From: Bacillus sp. Marseille-Q1617
Lineage (GTDB): Bacteria; Bacillota; Bacilli; Bacillales; Bacillaceae_B
Assembly: GCF_903645295.1 (NCBI RefSeq)
Contig: NZ_CAHJXM010000001.1
Location: forward strand, 1,675,501 to 1,739,500
Length of the DNA: 64,000 nt
Direction of reading: 5' to 3'
Positions 40,535 through 50,851 of the stretch are shown one piece after another. Positions within the stretch are counted from its first letter, which is position 1. Each line of letters opens with the position of its first letter. Made by a program: the position numbers and the translations under genes. Under the pieces are notes generated by a model. The model did no database searches and was not told the origin of the DNA. It was given only the letters and a program-made list of their open reading frames with translations.

Positions 40535-42727
40535 ATGAGCAAGATGCGTGTTTATGAATATGCAAAAAAATATAATGTTTCAAGCAAAGATGTTATTTCT
40601 AAATTAAAGCAATTGAATATTGAGGTATCAAATCATATGGCAACAATAGAAGACGACACGGTGAAAAAATTAGATTCGATGTTTTCCGGTAATTCAAAGT
40701 CTAAAGAGCAGGGAAATAAGCCGGCTCAAAAAAATTCCAGTCAGAAACAAAACACTGCCAGAGAAGAAAATTCCCCAAACAAGGACAAGGTGAAATCTGC
40801 TCCTAAGAATCGTGAAGGGAAAAAACATGATCAGCAGTCACAGACAAAGGAGAAAAAAGTTTTCAATAATAATAATCATAACAACAAGAAAAATAAAAAT
40901 AATAGAAACAATAAGCCTAATAAAAACTTCAAGCAGGCTCCACAGCAACAGCAGCCTGCCAAGAAGAAGGAGCTGCCTTCGAAGATCACTTTCTCTGAAT
41001 CATTGTCGGTAGCTGAACTTGCAAAGAAACTTCATAAAGAACCTTCTGAAATCATCAAGAAACTCTTTATGCTGGGCGTTATGGCAACAATCAATCAGGA
41101 ACTTGATAAAGATTCAATCGAATTGATTGCCGGTGAGTACGGCGTTGAGGTTGAAGAAGAGATCAAAATTGATACGACGGATCTCAGTGTGTACTTCACT
41201 GAAGATGCTCAAGATCAATTGAAGGAACGTCCTTCAGTTGTAACCATCATGGGTCACGTCGATCATGGTAAAACAACATTACTGGATTCAATCCGTAATA
41301 CGAAGGTAACTGCAGGCGAAGCAGGCGGGATTACACAGCATATCGGTGCTTATCAAGTTGAAGTGGAAGGTAAGAAAATCACTTTCCTTGATACTCCTGG
41401 ACATGCTGCATTCACTACAATGCGTGCCCGCGGTGCTCAAGTTACGGATATCGCCATCATTGTCGTTGCTGCTGATGATGGTGTCATGCCGCAGACTGTG
41501 GAAGCGATCAACCACGCAAAGGCTGCCGAAGTGCCAATCATCATTGCTGTGAATAAAATGGACAAGGAAGCAGCTAACCCTGACCGTGTCATGCAGGAAC
41601 TGACAGAATATGAACTGGTACCTGAAGCTTGGGGCGGAGACACAATCTTTGTTCCGCTATCAGCACTATCAGGGGAAGGTATCGATAACCTTCTTGAGAT
41701 GATTGTCCTTGTAAGTGAAGTAGAAGAGCTGAAAGCAAATCCAGGTCGACTTGCACTTGGTACAGTCATCGAGGCTCAATTGGATAAAGGACGCGGATCT
41801 GTAGCTACCTTATTGGTGCAAAATGGTTCGCTTAAAGTCGGAGATCCGATTGTAGTAGGAAACACATTTGGTCGTGTACGTGCTATGGTAAATGACCTGG
41901 GCCGCCGTGTGAAAGAAGTGGGTCCATCTACACCAGTCGAAATCACTGGTCTGAATGATGTACCTCAGGCAGGAGATCGTTTTGTTGTGTTTGAAGACGA
42001 GAAAACGGCCCGTTCTGTCGGTGAAGCACGTGCTTCTCAAGCTCTTCAAGCTCAACGAGGTGAAAAATCCAAAGTAAGCCTTGAGACTTTATTTGAACAA
42101 ATGAAACAAGGTGAAATGAAGGATCTTAACCTAGTTCTTAAGGCAGATGTTCAAGGGTCTGTAGAAGCTTTGGCTGCCTCATTGTTGAAAATTGAAGTTG
42201 AAGGTGTAAAGATTAACATCATTCACACTGGTGTAGGGGCTATCAATGAGTCCGACATCACTTTGGCATCTGCATCGAATGCCATTGTAATTGGATTTAA
42301 TGTGCGTCCGGATGTAAATGCAAAGCGTGCTGCGGATGCAGAAGGTGTAGAAATCCGCTTACACCGCATCATCTATAAAGTGATGGAAGAAATTGAAGCA
42401 GCCATGAAAGGGATGCTTGATCCAGAATTTGAAGAAAAAATTATCGGTCAGGCAGAAGTCCGCCAAACATTTAAAGTGTCTAAAGTTGGTACGATTGCGG
42501 GAAGCTATGTAATAGAGGGTAAAATTTCTCGCGACTCAGGCGTGCGTCTGATTCGTGATGGCGTCGTAATCTTTGAAGGTGAGCTTGATGCTCTTAAACG
42601 TTTCAAGGATGATGCTAAAGAAGTTGCAAGAGGCTATGAATGTGGAATTACGATCAAAAACTTCAATGATGTTAAAGAAGGCGATGTTATCGAAGCCTAT
42701 GTTATGGAGGAAATCACTCGTAAATGA
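40535..42727 (+). CDS. infB: Translation initiation factor IF-2
   Basis: IF-2 is the GTPase that places fMet-tRNA on the 30S subunit. ATG 40535 follows GGGGGTGA; the TTG at 40511 has no site. The 730-residue protein has the small N-terminal domain ([18 protein letters not shown]) and a low-complexity linker rich in N, K and Q (about residues 50-150). The G domain begins [19 protein letters not shown] near residue 237 and includes DTPGHAAFT and NKMDK. C-terminal domains are complete. An internal start giving a shorter IF-2 is possible but not judged. Confidence 0.98.
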   Translation: MSKMRVYEYAKKYNVSSKDVISKLKQLNIEVSNHMATIEDDTVKKLDSMFSGNSKSKEQGNKPAQKNSSQKQNTAREENSPNKDKVKSAPKNREGKKHDQQSQTKEKKVFNNNNHNNKKNKNNRNNKPNKNFKQAPQQQQPAKKKELPSKITFSESLSVAELAKKLHKEPSEIIKKLFMLGVMATINQELDKDSIELIAGEYGVEVEEEIKIDTTDLSVYFTEDAQDQLKERPSVVTIMGHVDHGKTTLLDSIRNTKVTAGEAGGITQHIGAYQVEVEGKKITFLDTPGHAAFTTMRARGAQVTDIAIIVVAADDGVMPQTVEAINHAKAAEVPIIIAVNKMDKEAANPDRVMQELTEYELVPEAWGGDTIFVPLSALSGEGIDNLLEMIVLVSEVEELKANPGRLALGTVIEAQLDKGRGSVATLLVQNGSLKVGDPIVVGNTFGRVRAMVNDLGRRVKEVGPSTPVEITGLNDVPQAGDRFVVFEDEKTARSVGEARASQALQAQRGEKSKVSLETLFEQMKQGEMKDLNLVLKADVQGSVEALAASLLKIEVEGVKINIIHTGVGAINESDITLASASNAIVIGFNVRPDVNAKRAADAEGVEIRLHRIIYKVMEEIEAAMKGMLDPEFEEKIIGQAEVRQTFKVSKVGTIAGSYVIEGKISRDSGVRLIRDGVVIFEGELDALKRFKDDAKEVARGYECGITIKNFNDVKEGDVIEAYVMEEITRK

Positions 42728-43002
42728 TCACATATGTTGAATGTGAGTGCATGATTCATGATTCTCACTCTTTAAAAGAGAAAAGAGCTGTATTACAGAG
42801 AGTCCTTACTCGATTAAAGCAGAAGTATAATGTAGCTGTTTCTGAAATTGATCATCAGGATGTATGGCAAAGAACGAGAATAGCCATCGTAACCGTTGCT
42901 TCTACAAGGGCGTCCAGTGAAAAAGAAATAGAAAAAGCATTAAAGTTTATCGATTCTTTCCCTGAATGGGAAAGAATCGATACGATAAGAGAACTGATTT
43001 AA
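42724..43002 (+). CDS. ylxP: YlxP, DUF503 family protein
   Basis: The 92-residue protein is a DUF503 member, with the patterns [20 protein letters not shown] and [21 protein letters not shown] sequence ([15 protein letters not shown]). Its ATG overlaps the infB stop. Function is not established from sequence; genomic linkage to infB and rbfA suggests a ribosome-related role. Confidence 0.92.
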   Translation: MITYVECECMIHDSHSLKEKRAVLQRVLTRLKQKYNVAVSEIDHQDVWQRTRIAIVTVASTRASSEKEIEKALKFIDSFPEWERIDTIRELI

Positions 43003-43057
43003 TGAATGACACTCACTTCAATGATCACAATAATGATAGAAATATGGGGTGATATTG

Positions 43058-43429
43058 ATGAGCCATCGTGCGAATCGAGTTGGCGAGCAAATGAAGAAAG
43101 AGCTCAGCGATATTATCGGACGAAAAATTAAAGACCCGCGTATTGGATTTGTTACAGTTACGGATGTACAGGTTTCCGGGGATCTTCAGCAGGCAAAAGT
43201 ATACATTACTGTTCTTGGTGGAGAAGACCAAAGAGAAAATACATTAAAGGGTCTGGCGAAGGCGAAAGGATTTATACGTTCGGAAGTGGGACAGAGAGTC
43301 CGCCTTCGTAAAACACCGGAAATAATCTTTGAGTTTGATGAATCGATCGAGTATGGAAATCATATTGAGACTTTACTTCGTAAAGTCCAAGATGAACCGG
43401 AAGACGATTCACAGAATAAAGACGAGTAA
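43058..43429 (+). CDS. rbfA: Ribosome-binding factor A
   Basis: RbfA is a 30S maturation factor needed for 16S rRNA 5' end processing and cold adaptation. ATG 43058 follows GGGGTGAT. The 123-residue product begins [20 protein letters not shown] and contains [20 protein letters not shown] and [17 protein letters not shown]. An intrinsic terminator follows, so it ends the rimP-infB operon. Confidence 0.97.
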   Translation: MSHRANRVGEQMKKELSDIIGRKIKDPRIGFVTVTDVQVSGDLQQAKVYITVLGGEDQRENTLKGLAKAKGFIRSEVGQRVRLRKTPEIIFEFDESIEYGNHIETLLRKVQDEPEDDSQNKDE

Positions 43430-43433
43430 CATG

Positions 43434-43494
43434 AAAGGACTGATCCGAGCGGGAATCATTTTCGTAAGGATCGGTCTTTTTATTTTGATTTTTT
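43434..43494 (+). terminator. Terminator between rbfA and truB
   Basis: AAAGGACTGATCC (43434-43446) pairs with GGATCGGTCTTTT (43468-43480) over about 13 bp with two G-T pairs, followed by a T-rich tract. Confidence 0.8.
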
Positions 43495-43518
43495 TGTATA
43501 GCGAATGGAGGTTAGGTA

Positions 43519-44427
43519 ATGAACGGAATATTACCTTTATGGAAGCCAAGGGGCATGACTTCCCATGATTGTGTGTTTAAGTTAAGGAAATTGCTTCGGA
43601 CGAAGAAGGTTGGCCATACTGGTACCCTCGATCCCGAAGTATCGGGTGTCCTGCCGATTTGTATCGGAAGGGCGACAAAAATAGCTGAGTATATAACTTC
43701 CGCAGGAAAAACGTACGAAGGGGAAGTAACCCTCGGCTCCAGCACTACAACCGAAGATGCCTGGGGGGAAGTGGTTGAAACAAAGCTGGTTGAGAAACCG
43801 ATCGAAAGAACCACGGTACAAGAGATTCTAAATAGCTTGACTGGAGAAATCACTCAGACGCCGCCGATGTATTCAGCTGTTAAAGTGAATGGCAAGAGAC
43901 TTTATGAATATGCCCGGAAAGGGATCGAAGTGGAAAGGCCATCCAGGAAGGTCCATATACATGAGTTGGAGCTTCTGGATGATTGGACAACATTGGAGGG
44001 GGAACATCCTCATTTCTCCTTTAGAGTATCTTGCAGTAAAGGGACATACGTAAGAACCCTTGCTGTCGAAATCGGTAAGCGGCTTGGCTATCCTGCTCAT
44101 ATGTCATCGCTTACCCGTACGAAATCTGCAAGTTTCACACAAGCTGATTGTTTCACGTTGGAGCAAGTCGGGGAGTATGTCCAAAGTGAAAGAGCTGAGG
44201 AGCTTCTTTATCCTTTGGAATCGGGGCTTTCTCATTTGCCGAAAATGGTAATTAGTGATACATTAGCAGAGAAAGTGAAGAATGGTGCACGTTTACAAGA
44301 GCCTGAGGATTGGCCAAAGGGATCAGAAGTGGTAATGGAGCACGAAAGCCGTGCCATCGCTATTTATCAGTGCCATCCCGACAAACCTGAGGTCATCAAG
44401 CCTGTAAAAGTCCTATTCAACGACTAG
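43519..44427 (+). CDS. truB: tRNA pseudouridine-55 synthase
   Basis: TruB makes pseudouridine 55 in the T loop of tRNAs. The 302-residue product has the catalytic Asp38 in HTGTLDPEVSGVLPICIGRA, plus the conserved TGEITQTPPMYSAVKVNGKR and the RVSCSKGTYVRTLA motif. A GGAGGTTAGGT precedes the ATG. It lies 19 bases before ribF. Confidence 0.98.
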   Translation: MNGILPLWKPRGMTSHDCVFKLRKLLRTKKVGHTGTLDPEVSGVLPICIGRATKIAEYITSAGKTYEGEVTLGSSTTTEDAWGEVVETKLVEKPIERTTVQEILNSLTGEITQTPPMYSAVKVNGKRLYEYARKGIEVERPSRKVHIHELELLDDWTTLEGEHPHFSFRVSCSKGTYVRTLAVEIGKRLGYPAHMSSLTRTKSASFTQADCFTLEQVGEYVQSERAEELLYPLESGLSHLPKMVISDTLAEKVKNGARLQEPEDWPKGSEVVMEHESRAIAIYQCHPDKPEVIKPVKVLFND

Positions 44428-44445
44428 TGAAAAAGGTGAAATACT

Positions 44446-45390
44446 GTGAAATTAATAACTGTACATCATCCTCATTCGTTTAGTAAAGAAGAGTTCCCCC
44501 CGATGGTCTTGGCGCTCGGTTATTTTGACGGCGTTCATAAAGGGCACCAGAGGGTGATCAGAACGGCTGTTGAAACAGCGAAAGAACAAAATGTACATAG
44601 TGCTGTGATGACGTTTGACCCTCATCCTTCTGTTGTACTTGGGCATAAACATAAACATATACGTTTCATTACCCCTCTGGAGGATAAAAAGGAAATCATA
44701 AGCGGATTAGGGGTGGACTATTTATTCGTGGTGCGCTTCACTTCAGAGTTTGCCAGCCTTTTGCCGCAGGAATTTGTCGATCAATATATCATCGATTTTA
44801 ACGTAGTTCATGTTGTGGCAGGATTTGATTATTCTTATGGCAGAATGGGAAAGGGAACGATGGAAACTCTGCCTTTTCATTCGAGGGAGAGATTTACTTC
44901 CACTACCGTACCAAAGCTTACAGAAGAAGAAGACAAAATCAGTTCCTCTTTGATCCGCGAAAGTCTGAAAGAAGGAAACGTGACAAAGGCTGCCAAACTT
45001 TTGGGCAGACCTTATGGGATGAAGGGTACCGTTATTCATGGTGATAAGCGCGGCCGGAAAATCGGTTTTCCGACAGCGAATATAGAAATGGCCCATACTT
45101 ACTTAATCCCTAAAAACGGGGTGTATGCGGTCCGCATGAGAATTCATGAGCAATGGTATGAAGGCGTATGTAATGTCGGTTTTAAGCCTACGTTTAAAAA
45201 TCCTGATGAATTTTCATTATCAATTGAAGTTCATTTGTTTAATTTCCATTCCTCCATCTACGGGGAAGAGGTTTATGTTGAATGGTTTAATAGGATAAGG
45301 GATGAACAAAAATTTTCGGGAATTGAAGAGTTGATCAACCAAATTCAGAAGGATAAAGAAACCGCCATCTCTTACTTTTCAGGAATTTGA
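44446..45390 (+). CDS. ribF: Bifunctional riboflavin kinase/FAD synthetase
   Basis: RibF (RibC in B. subtilis) makes FMN and FAD from riboflavin. The start is GTG after AAAAGGTGAAA. The nucleotidyltransferase domain (about 1-180) has ALGYFDGVHKGHQRVI and VAGFDYSYGRMGKG. The kinase domain (about 185-310) has GDKRGRKIGFPTANIE and GVYAVRM. The 314-residue length is normal. Confidence 0.97.
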   Translation: MKLITVHHPHSFSKEEFPPMVLALGYFDGVHKGHQRVIRTAVETAKEQNVHSAVMTFDPHPSVVLGHKHKHIRFITPLEDKKEIISGLGVDYLFVVRFTSEFASLLPQEFVDQYIIDFNVVHVVAGFDYSYGRMGKGTMETLPFHSRERFTSTTVPKLTEEEDKISSSLIRESLKEGNVTKAAKLLGRPYGMKGTVIHGDKRGRKIGFPTANIEMAHTYLIPKNGVYAVRMRIHEQWYEGVCNVGFKPTFKNPDEFSLSIEVHLFNFHSSIYGEEVYVEWFNRIRDEQKFSGIEELINQIQKDKETAISYFSGI

Positions 45391-45399
45391 TGTTATCCC

Positions 45400-45428
45400 T
45401 TGATTTTTGTAGAAAAAAGTAGTATTCT
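45400..45428 (+). promoter_or_regulatory. Promoter of rpsO
   Basis: TTGATT (45400-45405) and TATTCT (45423-45428) lie 17 bases apart in the gap after ribF. It would give an rpsO leader of about 90 bases. Confidence 0.65.
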
Positions 45429-45434
45429 AAATAG

Positions 45435-45525
45435 CGTATGAAATGAACCTTTGCTTGGCATCACGAATCACCAACGTATGCTCGGTAACTGGGGATTTGA
45501 AAGAAATCATTAGGAGGTGAAAAGG
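45435..45525 (+). promoter_or_regulatory. rpsO mRNA leader, candidate S15-binding site
   Basis: The leader contains several short complementary blocks and ends with TTAGGAGGTGA. S15 is known to repress its own mRNA in several bacteria including Geobacillus, through a leader structure. A similar role here is inferred, and I cannot fold it reliably by eye. Confidence 0.4.
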
Positions 45526-45795
45526 ATGGCTATCACTAAAGAACGTAAAAACGAACTTATCAGTGAATACAAAACACATGAGAACGATACTGGATCTCCA
45601 GAAGTTCAAATTGCTGTCCTAACAGAAGAAATTAACAATCTGAACGATCACTTGCGCGTTCACAAGAAAGACCACCACTCTCGTCGCGGTCTTCTAAAAA
45701 TGGTAGGTCACCGTCGTAATCTTTTATCTTACCTGCGTAAGAAAGATGTACAACGCTACCGTGAGTTAATTAACAAACTAGGTTTACGTCGATAA
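45526..45795 (+). CDS. rpsO: 30S ribosomal protein S15
   Basis: S15 binds the central domain of 16S rRNA and forms bridge B4. ATG 45526 follows TTAGGAGGTGAAAAG; the GTG at 45517 lies within that site. The 89-residue product shows the S15 signature [20 protein letters not shown] and [14 protein letters not shown]. Codon use is of the highly expressed type. Confidence 0.99.
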   Translation: MAITKERKNELISEYKTHENDTGSPEVQIAVLTEEINNLNDHLRVHKKDHHSRRGLLKMVGHRRNLLSYLRKKDVQRYRELINKLGLRR

Positions 45796-45807
45796 TCAGA
45801 CACAAGG

Positions 45808-45835
45808 AAGCGGGAATATTTCCCGCTTTTTCTTT
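45808..45835 (+). terminator. Intrinsic terminator after rpsO
   Basis: AAGCGGGAA (45808-45816) and TTCCCGCTT form a 9-bp stem with a 3-base loop, followed by T-rich sequence. A second weaker hairpin (AAGTGG near 45845 with CCACTT near 45872, then T's) lies downstream. Confidence 0.9.
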
Positions 45836-45954
45836 AGTTTTTATAAGTGGAAATCTTTGTATGATTGTCCACCACTTTTTTTACCGGTCAATCAAAGATT
45901 TTATTTCAAAAGTATTCATATAGCGATTTTTTGTCTACAATACATAATAAGAAA

Positions 45955-46178
45955 AGCGGATAGGCTTCTGGTTATGAGGCGGGCATACACCGGTGTGGAT
46001 ATGCTGAGTCTGGTAATGGGAGCTGTATATTAAAAACTCTGCTTGGCAGAAGATTAAAGTCCATACTTATTTGAATATAACAGCACATTAGTGCATGATA
46101 TAGATTACTGGAATTTTTAATACGGGTAAGGTAAAACCTACACCCTTTAAGTGATGTATAAAGAGAGGGGTACACTAT
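45955..46178 (+). ncRNA. Hairpin-rich leader region before pnp
   Basis: This stretch, part of a 383-base gap without a gene, holds four compact hairpins. They are GCATA...TATGC enclosing CACCGGTG (45983-46004), TCTGC-TTG-GCAGA (46038-46050), GCAC-ATTA-GTGC (46083-46094), and GGGT/AGGT pairing with ACCT/ACCC (46124-46145). GAGAGGGG (46163-46170) is the pnp ribosome binding site. A possible -10 (TACAAT at 45936) lacks a good -35. The region could be a leader RNA controlling pnp or a separate small RNA. Confidence 0.4.
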
Positions 46179-48299
46179 ATGGAACAAACTAAACAAACCT
46201 TTTCCATCGAATGGGCTGGAAGAGAATTAACGGTGGAAGTGGGGCAATTGGCTAAACAAGCCAACGGTGCAGTATTGGTGCGCTACGGAGATACAGCAGT
46301 ACTGAGCAGCGCAACAGCATCTAAAGAGCCGAAACCGCTGGACTTCTTTCCGTTAACAGTTAACTATGAAGAAAGATTATATGCAGTTGGTAAAATCCCG
46401 GGAGGATTCATTAAGCGTGAAGGGCGTCCAAGTGAAAAAGCCATTTTAGCCAGCCGGTTAATCGACCGACCAATCCGCCCGTTATTTGCAGACGGCTTCC
46501 GTAACGAAGTTCAGGTCATCAGCATGGTCATGAGTGTAGACCAGAATTGTTCGTCTGAAATGGCGGCTATGTTCGGATCTTCTCTTGCCCTGTCGGTATC
46601 TGATATTCCTTTCGAAGGTCCGATCGCCGGTGTGATAGTAGGTCTGATTGATGGGGAGTTCATCATTAACCCGTCAGTGGATCAGCTTGAAAAGAGTGAA
46701 ATTCATCTTTCTGTGGCAGGAACGAAAGATGCAATCAACATGGTTGAAGCAGGGGCAGATGAAGTTCCTGAAGAAACGATGCTGGAAGCCATTATGTTCG
46801 GTCATGAAGAAATCAAACGATTAGTAGCTTTCCAGGAAGAAATCGTTGCAAAAGTTGGAAAAGAAAAAATGGAAATAAAATTATTCGAACTTGATGCAGA
46901 TTTGGAAACAGAAGTTCGTTCACTATGTGAAGAAGAATTGATCCCTGCTATTCAGGTTCAAGAAAAACATGCGCGTGAAGAAGCAATCACTTCGGTTAAA
47001 AATAATGTAATTTCTGCATTTGAAGAGAGAGAAGCAGAAGAAGACACGTTGAAGCAAGTGAAAAAAATCTTGGACAAACTCGTAAAAAATGAAGTTCGCC
47101 GTCTGATCACTCAAGATAAAGTTCGTCCTGATGGCCGTAAAGTAGATGAGATCCGTCCGCTTTCTTCAGAAGTAGGCCTTCTGCCAAGAACACATGGATC
47201 CGGACTATTTACACGTGGACAAACCCAGGCTCTCAGCATTTGTACACTGGGTGCTTTAGGCGATGTTCAAATCCTTGATGGGTTGGGAATCGAAGAATCC
47301 AAGCGTTTTATGCATCATTACAATTTCCCTCAATTCAGTGTAGGGGAAACAGGCCCAATCAGAGGACCTGGCCGTCGTGAGATCGGACATGGTGCTTTAG
47401 GTGAACGTGCCCTTGAGCCGATCATTCCGAATGAAAAGGATTTCCCATATACAATCCGCCTCGTATCTGAAGTTCTTGAGTCAAATGGCTCAACTTCACA
47501 AGCGAGCATTTGTGCAAGCACACTTGCTATGATGGATGCAGGGGTACCGATTAAGGCTCCTGTCGCAGGTATTGCAATGGGTCTGGTTAAATCTGGAGAA
47601 CATTATTCTATTCTTACGGACATTCAAGGAATGGAAGATTTCTTAGGCGATATGGACTTTAAGGTAGCAGGTACTTCCAAAGGTGTTACGGCTCTTCAAA
47701 TGGATATCAAGATTGAAGGATTATCAAGAGAAATTCTTGAAGAAGCGCTTCAGCAAGCTAAAATAGGCAGAATGCAAATCCTTGACAGCATGCTTGCAAC
47801 ATTGGGTGAATCAAGATCATCCCTGTCCCAGTATGCACCAAAGATTCTTACCATGCATATCAATCCAGATAAAATCCGCGACGTTATTGGACCAAGCGGT
47901 AAGCAAATCAATAAAATCATCGATGAAACTGGAGTTAAGATCGATATCGAACAAGATGGAACCATTTTTATTTCTTCCACTGATGAAGAAATGAATAAGG
48001 TAGCCAAGAAAACAATCGAAGATATCGTAAGGGAAGTTGAAGCTGGCCAAATGTATCTCGGTAAAGTTAAACGCATTGAGAAATTCGGTGCATTCGTAGA
48101 AATTTTTGCCGGAAAAGACGGATTGGTTCATATTTCTGAAATTGCAGAGGAACGCATCAGGAAAGTAGAAGATGTTGTTTCGATCGGCGATGAAATTTTA
48201 GTGAAAGTCCTTGATGTAGACAATCAAGGAAGAGTTAACCTATCCAGAAAAGCCGTGCTTAAAGAACAACGCGAAAAAGAAGAACAAAATCAAGCATAA
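46179..48299 (+). CDS. pnp: Polynucleotide phosphorylase
   Basis: PNPase is a phosphorolytic 3'-5' exoribonuclease that also helps competence and mRNA turnover. The 706-residue product has two RNase PH domains (about 1-230 and 310-550), with the catalytic-site sequence [24 protein letters not shown] segment in the second. A KH domain follows ([16 protein letters not shown] near residue 565), then an S1 domain (about 620-690, [19 protein letters not shown]). An intrinsic terminator follows. Confidence 0.98.
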   Translation: MEQTKQTFSIEWAGRELTVEVGQLAKQANGAVLVRYGDTAVLSSATASKEPKPLDFFPLTVNYEERLYAVGKIPGGFIKREGRPSEKAILASRLIDRPIRPLFADGFRNEVQVISMVMSVDQNCSSEMAAMFGSSLALSVSDIPFEGPIAGVIVGLIDGEFIINPSVDQLEKSEIHLSVAGTKDAINMVEAGADEVPEETMLEAIMFGHEEIKRLVAFQEEIVAKVGKEKMEIKLFELDADLETEVRSLCEEELIPAIQVQEKHAREEAITSVKNNVISAFEEREAEEDTLKQVKKILDKLVKNEVRRLITQDKVRPDGRKVDEIRPLSSEVGLLPRTHGSGLFTRGQTQALSICTLGALGDVQILDGLGIEESKRFMHHYNFPQFSVGETGPIRGPGRREIGHGALGERALEPIIPNEKDFPYTIRLVSEVLESNGSTSQASICASTLAMMDAGVPIKAPVAGIAMGLVKSGEHYSILTDIQGMEDFLGDMDFKVAGTSKGVTALQMDIKIEGLSREILEEALQQAKIGRMQILDSMLATLGESRSSLSQYAPKILTMHINPDKIRDVIGPSGKQINKIIDETGVKIDIEQDGTIFISSTDEEMNKVAKKTIEDIVREVEAGQMYLGKVKRIEKFGAFVEIFAGKDGLVHISEIAEERIRKVEDVVSIGDEILVKVLDVDNQGRVNLSRKAVLKEQREKEEQNQA

Positions 48300-48308
48300 T
48301 GCATTGAC

Positions 48309-48354
48309 AGGCTGTCCTGTAAGGAGATCTTTCTTCCGACAGGCAGCCTTTTTC
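48309..48354 (+). terminator. Intrinsic terminator after pnp
   Basis: AGGCTGTCCTGT (48309-48320) pairs with ACAGGCAGCCT (48339-48349) with one bulge, followed by TTTTTCTG. Confidence 0.85.
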
Positions 48355-48425
48355 TGTTGATTTCATACTGCGTTCTACCTTGTCCATTCAACTCATATGT
48401 TTAAAAGGAAGGAAGGTGGATACAG

Positions 48426-49457
48426 GTGGAAAAAAAATACTTGATTGGAATTTGTGTAATTGCTATTCTGACAATATTAGCCGTTGAAAATCCATTAACA
48501 GATCAATATGTTCTCAGCTTGAAACACCAAGCGGCAGCTGTAAATGGAAGTATCGATACTGTAGCTGTAAGCGGCGGAATCAGTAGTGAAGATTTAACTC
48601 AAAAAATAAAGGAAGCAGCAAAAGACAAATCGTTTCCTGCTCAAAACGCGAAGATTGATTCTGTGTGGAAAGCGACTCCAGGTTATAACGGAGTGAAAAT
48701 AGATATTGATAAATCGTTGCATAATATGAAGAAGGACCGTGGTTTTTCTGAAGAAAAGCTTGTTTACAAACAGATTCCACCCCAAACCCATTTATCCGAT
48801 TTACCCCCTTCCCCGGTATACCGCGGGAATCCGGATAAGCCCATGGTTTCCTTTATCATTAATGTTGCATGGGGTAATGAACATATCCCCAATATGCTTG
48901 CTACTTTGAAAAAGCATCACGTTTATGCTACCTTTTTTCTAGAGGGCAGGTGGGTAAAGAACAATCCGGAGTTAGCTAAGATGATCGTGGATGCAGGCCA
49001 TGAAGTAGGAAACCATTCTTATTCCCATCCAAATATGGAAACACTCGAAACATCGAAAGTAATCAATGAATTGAAAAAAACCAATGAGATCATCGAGGTG
49101 ACGACCGGAGAGAAGGTGAAATGGTTTGCACCGCCAAGCGGAAGTTACAGGGATGAAGTGGTGAAAATCGCGCACCAAATGGATATGCGCACCATCATGT
49201 GGAGTGTCGATACAATTGATTGGCAAAAACCTCAGCCGGATGTTCTCATCAACCGCGTGATGTCAAAGCTGCATAAAGGTGCCATTGTTCTAATGCATCC
49301 AACCGCTTCAACCGCAAACTCCTTAAACAGCTTAATTGTTCAAATTAAAGACAGAGAGCTGCGGCTGGGTACCATTACAAGTTTATTTAAAGAAGAACGG
49401 ATTCTGGAAGAGATCGATCATTCTTCTAAAGATGGAAATGATCATACAAACTCATAA
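48426..49457 (+). CDS. ylxY: YlxY-type polysaccharide deacetylase-like exported protein
   Basis: The 343-residue protein starts with GTG after GGAAGGTGG. It has an N-terminal hydrophobic segment (residues 4-23, signal or anchor) and a NodB-type deacetylase domain (about 135-330). The GNHSYSHPNM histidine motif is present near residue 197. The usual first motif TFDDG is replaced by INVAWGNEHIP near residue 140, so the metal-binding Asp pair is missing; this may be a non-catalytic or altered member, as the Bacillus YlxY/PdaB-like group also shows. RWVKNNPELAKMI and APPSGSYRDEV match the later motifs. Confidence 0.88.
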   Translation: MEKKYLIGICVIAILTILAVENPLTDQYVLSLKHQAAAVNGSIDTVAVSGGISSEDLTQKIKEAAKDKSFPAQNAKIDSVWKATPGYNGVKIDIDKSLHNMKKDRGFSEEKLVYKQIPPQTHLSDLPPSPVYRGNPDKPMVSFIINVAWGNEHIPNMLATLKKHHVYATFFLEGRWVKNNPELAKMIVDAGHEVGNHSYSHPNMETLETSKVINELKKTNEIIEVTTGEKVKWFAPPSGSYRDEVVKIAHQMDMRTIMWSVDTIDWQKPQPDVLINRVMSKLHKGAIVLMHPTASTANSLNSLIVQIKDRELRLGTITSLFKEERILEEIDHSSKDGNDHTNS

Positions 49458-49488
49458 TTTGCTGCATCATGAATAGGAGGAACACTTT

Positions 49489-50730
49489 TTGATAAAGAAA
49501 CATACTTGCCAAAATGGACTAAGAATCGTATTAGAAGAAATCCCCACTGTCCGATCGGTCGCGATCGGTATTTGGATCGCTGCCGGTTCAAGGAATGAAG
49601 TGCAGGATAACAATGGTATCTCTCATTTTCTTGAGCATATGTTCTTTAAGGGGACAAAGACCAAGTCGGCTAGAGAAATCGCAGAGTCATTTGATAGCAT
49701 CGGGGGGCAGGTCAACGCTTTTACATCTAAAGAATATACGTGCTACTATGCGAAAGTGCTTGATAATCATGCAGAATATGCACTACATACATTGTCTGAC
49801 ATGTTTTTCAATTCCGCATTTGATGAAGAAGAAATGGGCAAAGAGAAAAACGTGGTTTACGAAGAGATAAAAATGTATGAGGATACTCCCGACGATATTG
49901 TACATGATCTACTCAGTAAAGCTATATATGAAGAGCATTCGCTGGGTTATCCAATATTGGGGACAGAAGATACGCTGAGTACGTTTAATAGGGATAAATT
50001 AAAGCAATATATGCATGATATGTATACTCCGGAGCAAGTGGTCGTTTCGGTAGCGGGAAATGTGAATGAAAGCTTCATCAAGGATGTTGAAAAATTATTT
50101 GGCTCATACCAAGGCGGAAAAGGACCTGAGGAGAAATCTCAGCCTTCATTCAAATACAATAAACTTGCCCGCAAGAAAGATACGGAACAAGCACATCTAT
50201 GCATGGGCTTCGACGGTCTACAAATTGGCCACAGCGACATTTATAACCTGATAGTATTAAATAACATCGTCGGGGGAAGCATGTCTTCCCGTCTTTTCCA
50301 GGAAGTCAGGGAGCAAAGGGGATTGGCATACTCTGTATTCTCATATCATTCTGCATACCAAGACAGCGGTATGGTAACGATCTATGGAGGAACCGGTGCG
50401 AACCAACTAGACCAATTATTTGATACGATCCACCATACACTTGAGGAACTAAAAGCAGAGGGCATCACTTCCAAAGAGTTGACCAATAGTAAGGAACAAC
50501 TGAAAGGAAATCTGATGTTAAGCTTGGAAAGTACGAACAGCCGTATGAGCAGAAACGGAAAGAATGAATTATTATTAAAGCGTCACCGGACGCTGGATGA
50601 GATAGTAGAGGAAATCGACGGTGTTACTATGGATAAGGTCAATCGTGTTGCAAAGGACATTTTTACAGATGACTATGCAGCTGCACTGATCAGCCCTGAT
50701 GGGAATCTTCCAAAGAACTTTAAACAATGA
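49489..50730 (+). CDS. mlpA: M16-family zinc peptidase (MlpA/YmxG)
   Basis: MlpA is a processing-peptidase-like M16 protease; in B. subtilis it is linked to control of extracellular protease expression. It starts with TTG after ATAGGAGGAAC. The inverted zinc motif HFLEH is at residues 46-50 with the third ligand glutamate in NVVYEEIKMYEDTPDD. GLAYSVFSYHSAYQDSG and SSRLFQEVREQRGLAYS are C-terminal family patterns. The length of 413 residues is usual. A terminator follows. Confidence 0.95.
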   Translation: MIKKHTCQNGLRIVLEEIPTVRSVAIGIWIAAGSRNEVQDNNGISHFLEHMFFKGTKTKSAREIAESFDSIGGQVNAFTSKEYTCYYAKVLDNHAEYALHTLSDMFFNSAFDEEEMGKEKNVVYEEIKMYEDTPDDIVHDLLSKAIYEEHSLGYPILGTEDTLSTFNRDKLKQYMHDMYTPEQVVVSVAGNVNESFIKDVEKLFGSYQGGKGPEEKSQPSFKYNKLARKKDTEQAHLCMGFDGLQIGHSDIYNLIVLNNIVGGSMSSRLFQEVREQRGLAYSVFSYHSAYQDSGMVTIYGGTGANQLDQLFDTIHHTLEELKAEGITSKELTNSKEQLKGNLMLSLESTNSRMSRNGKNELLLKRHRTLDEIVEEIDGVTMDKVNRVAKDIFTDDYAAALISPDGNLPKNFKQ

Positions 50731-50742
50731 CTTCATTGAATG

Positions 50743-50772
50743 AAAGCAGGTGAAAGCCTGCTTTTTATTTTT
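50743..50772 (+). terminator. Intrinsic terminator after mlpA
   Basis: AAAGCAGG (50743-50750) pairs with CCTGCTTT (50757-50764) across TGAAAG, with a T-rich tract after it. Confidence 0.8.
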
Positions 50773-50851
50773 CCTCGGACAGAAAGTCCTTCTAAACGTA
50801 CAAGCCAATGTATACATTGTACTACAGAGCATAATAGGAGGACTGATTTCA

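Noticed and set aside
40535..42727. Frameshift or fusion in infB from the N/K/Q-rich segment
   Set aside because: Low-complexity linkers are normal between the N-terminal domain and the G domain of IF-2; the frame is continuous.
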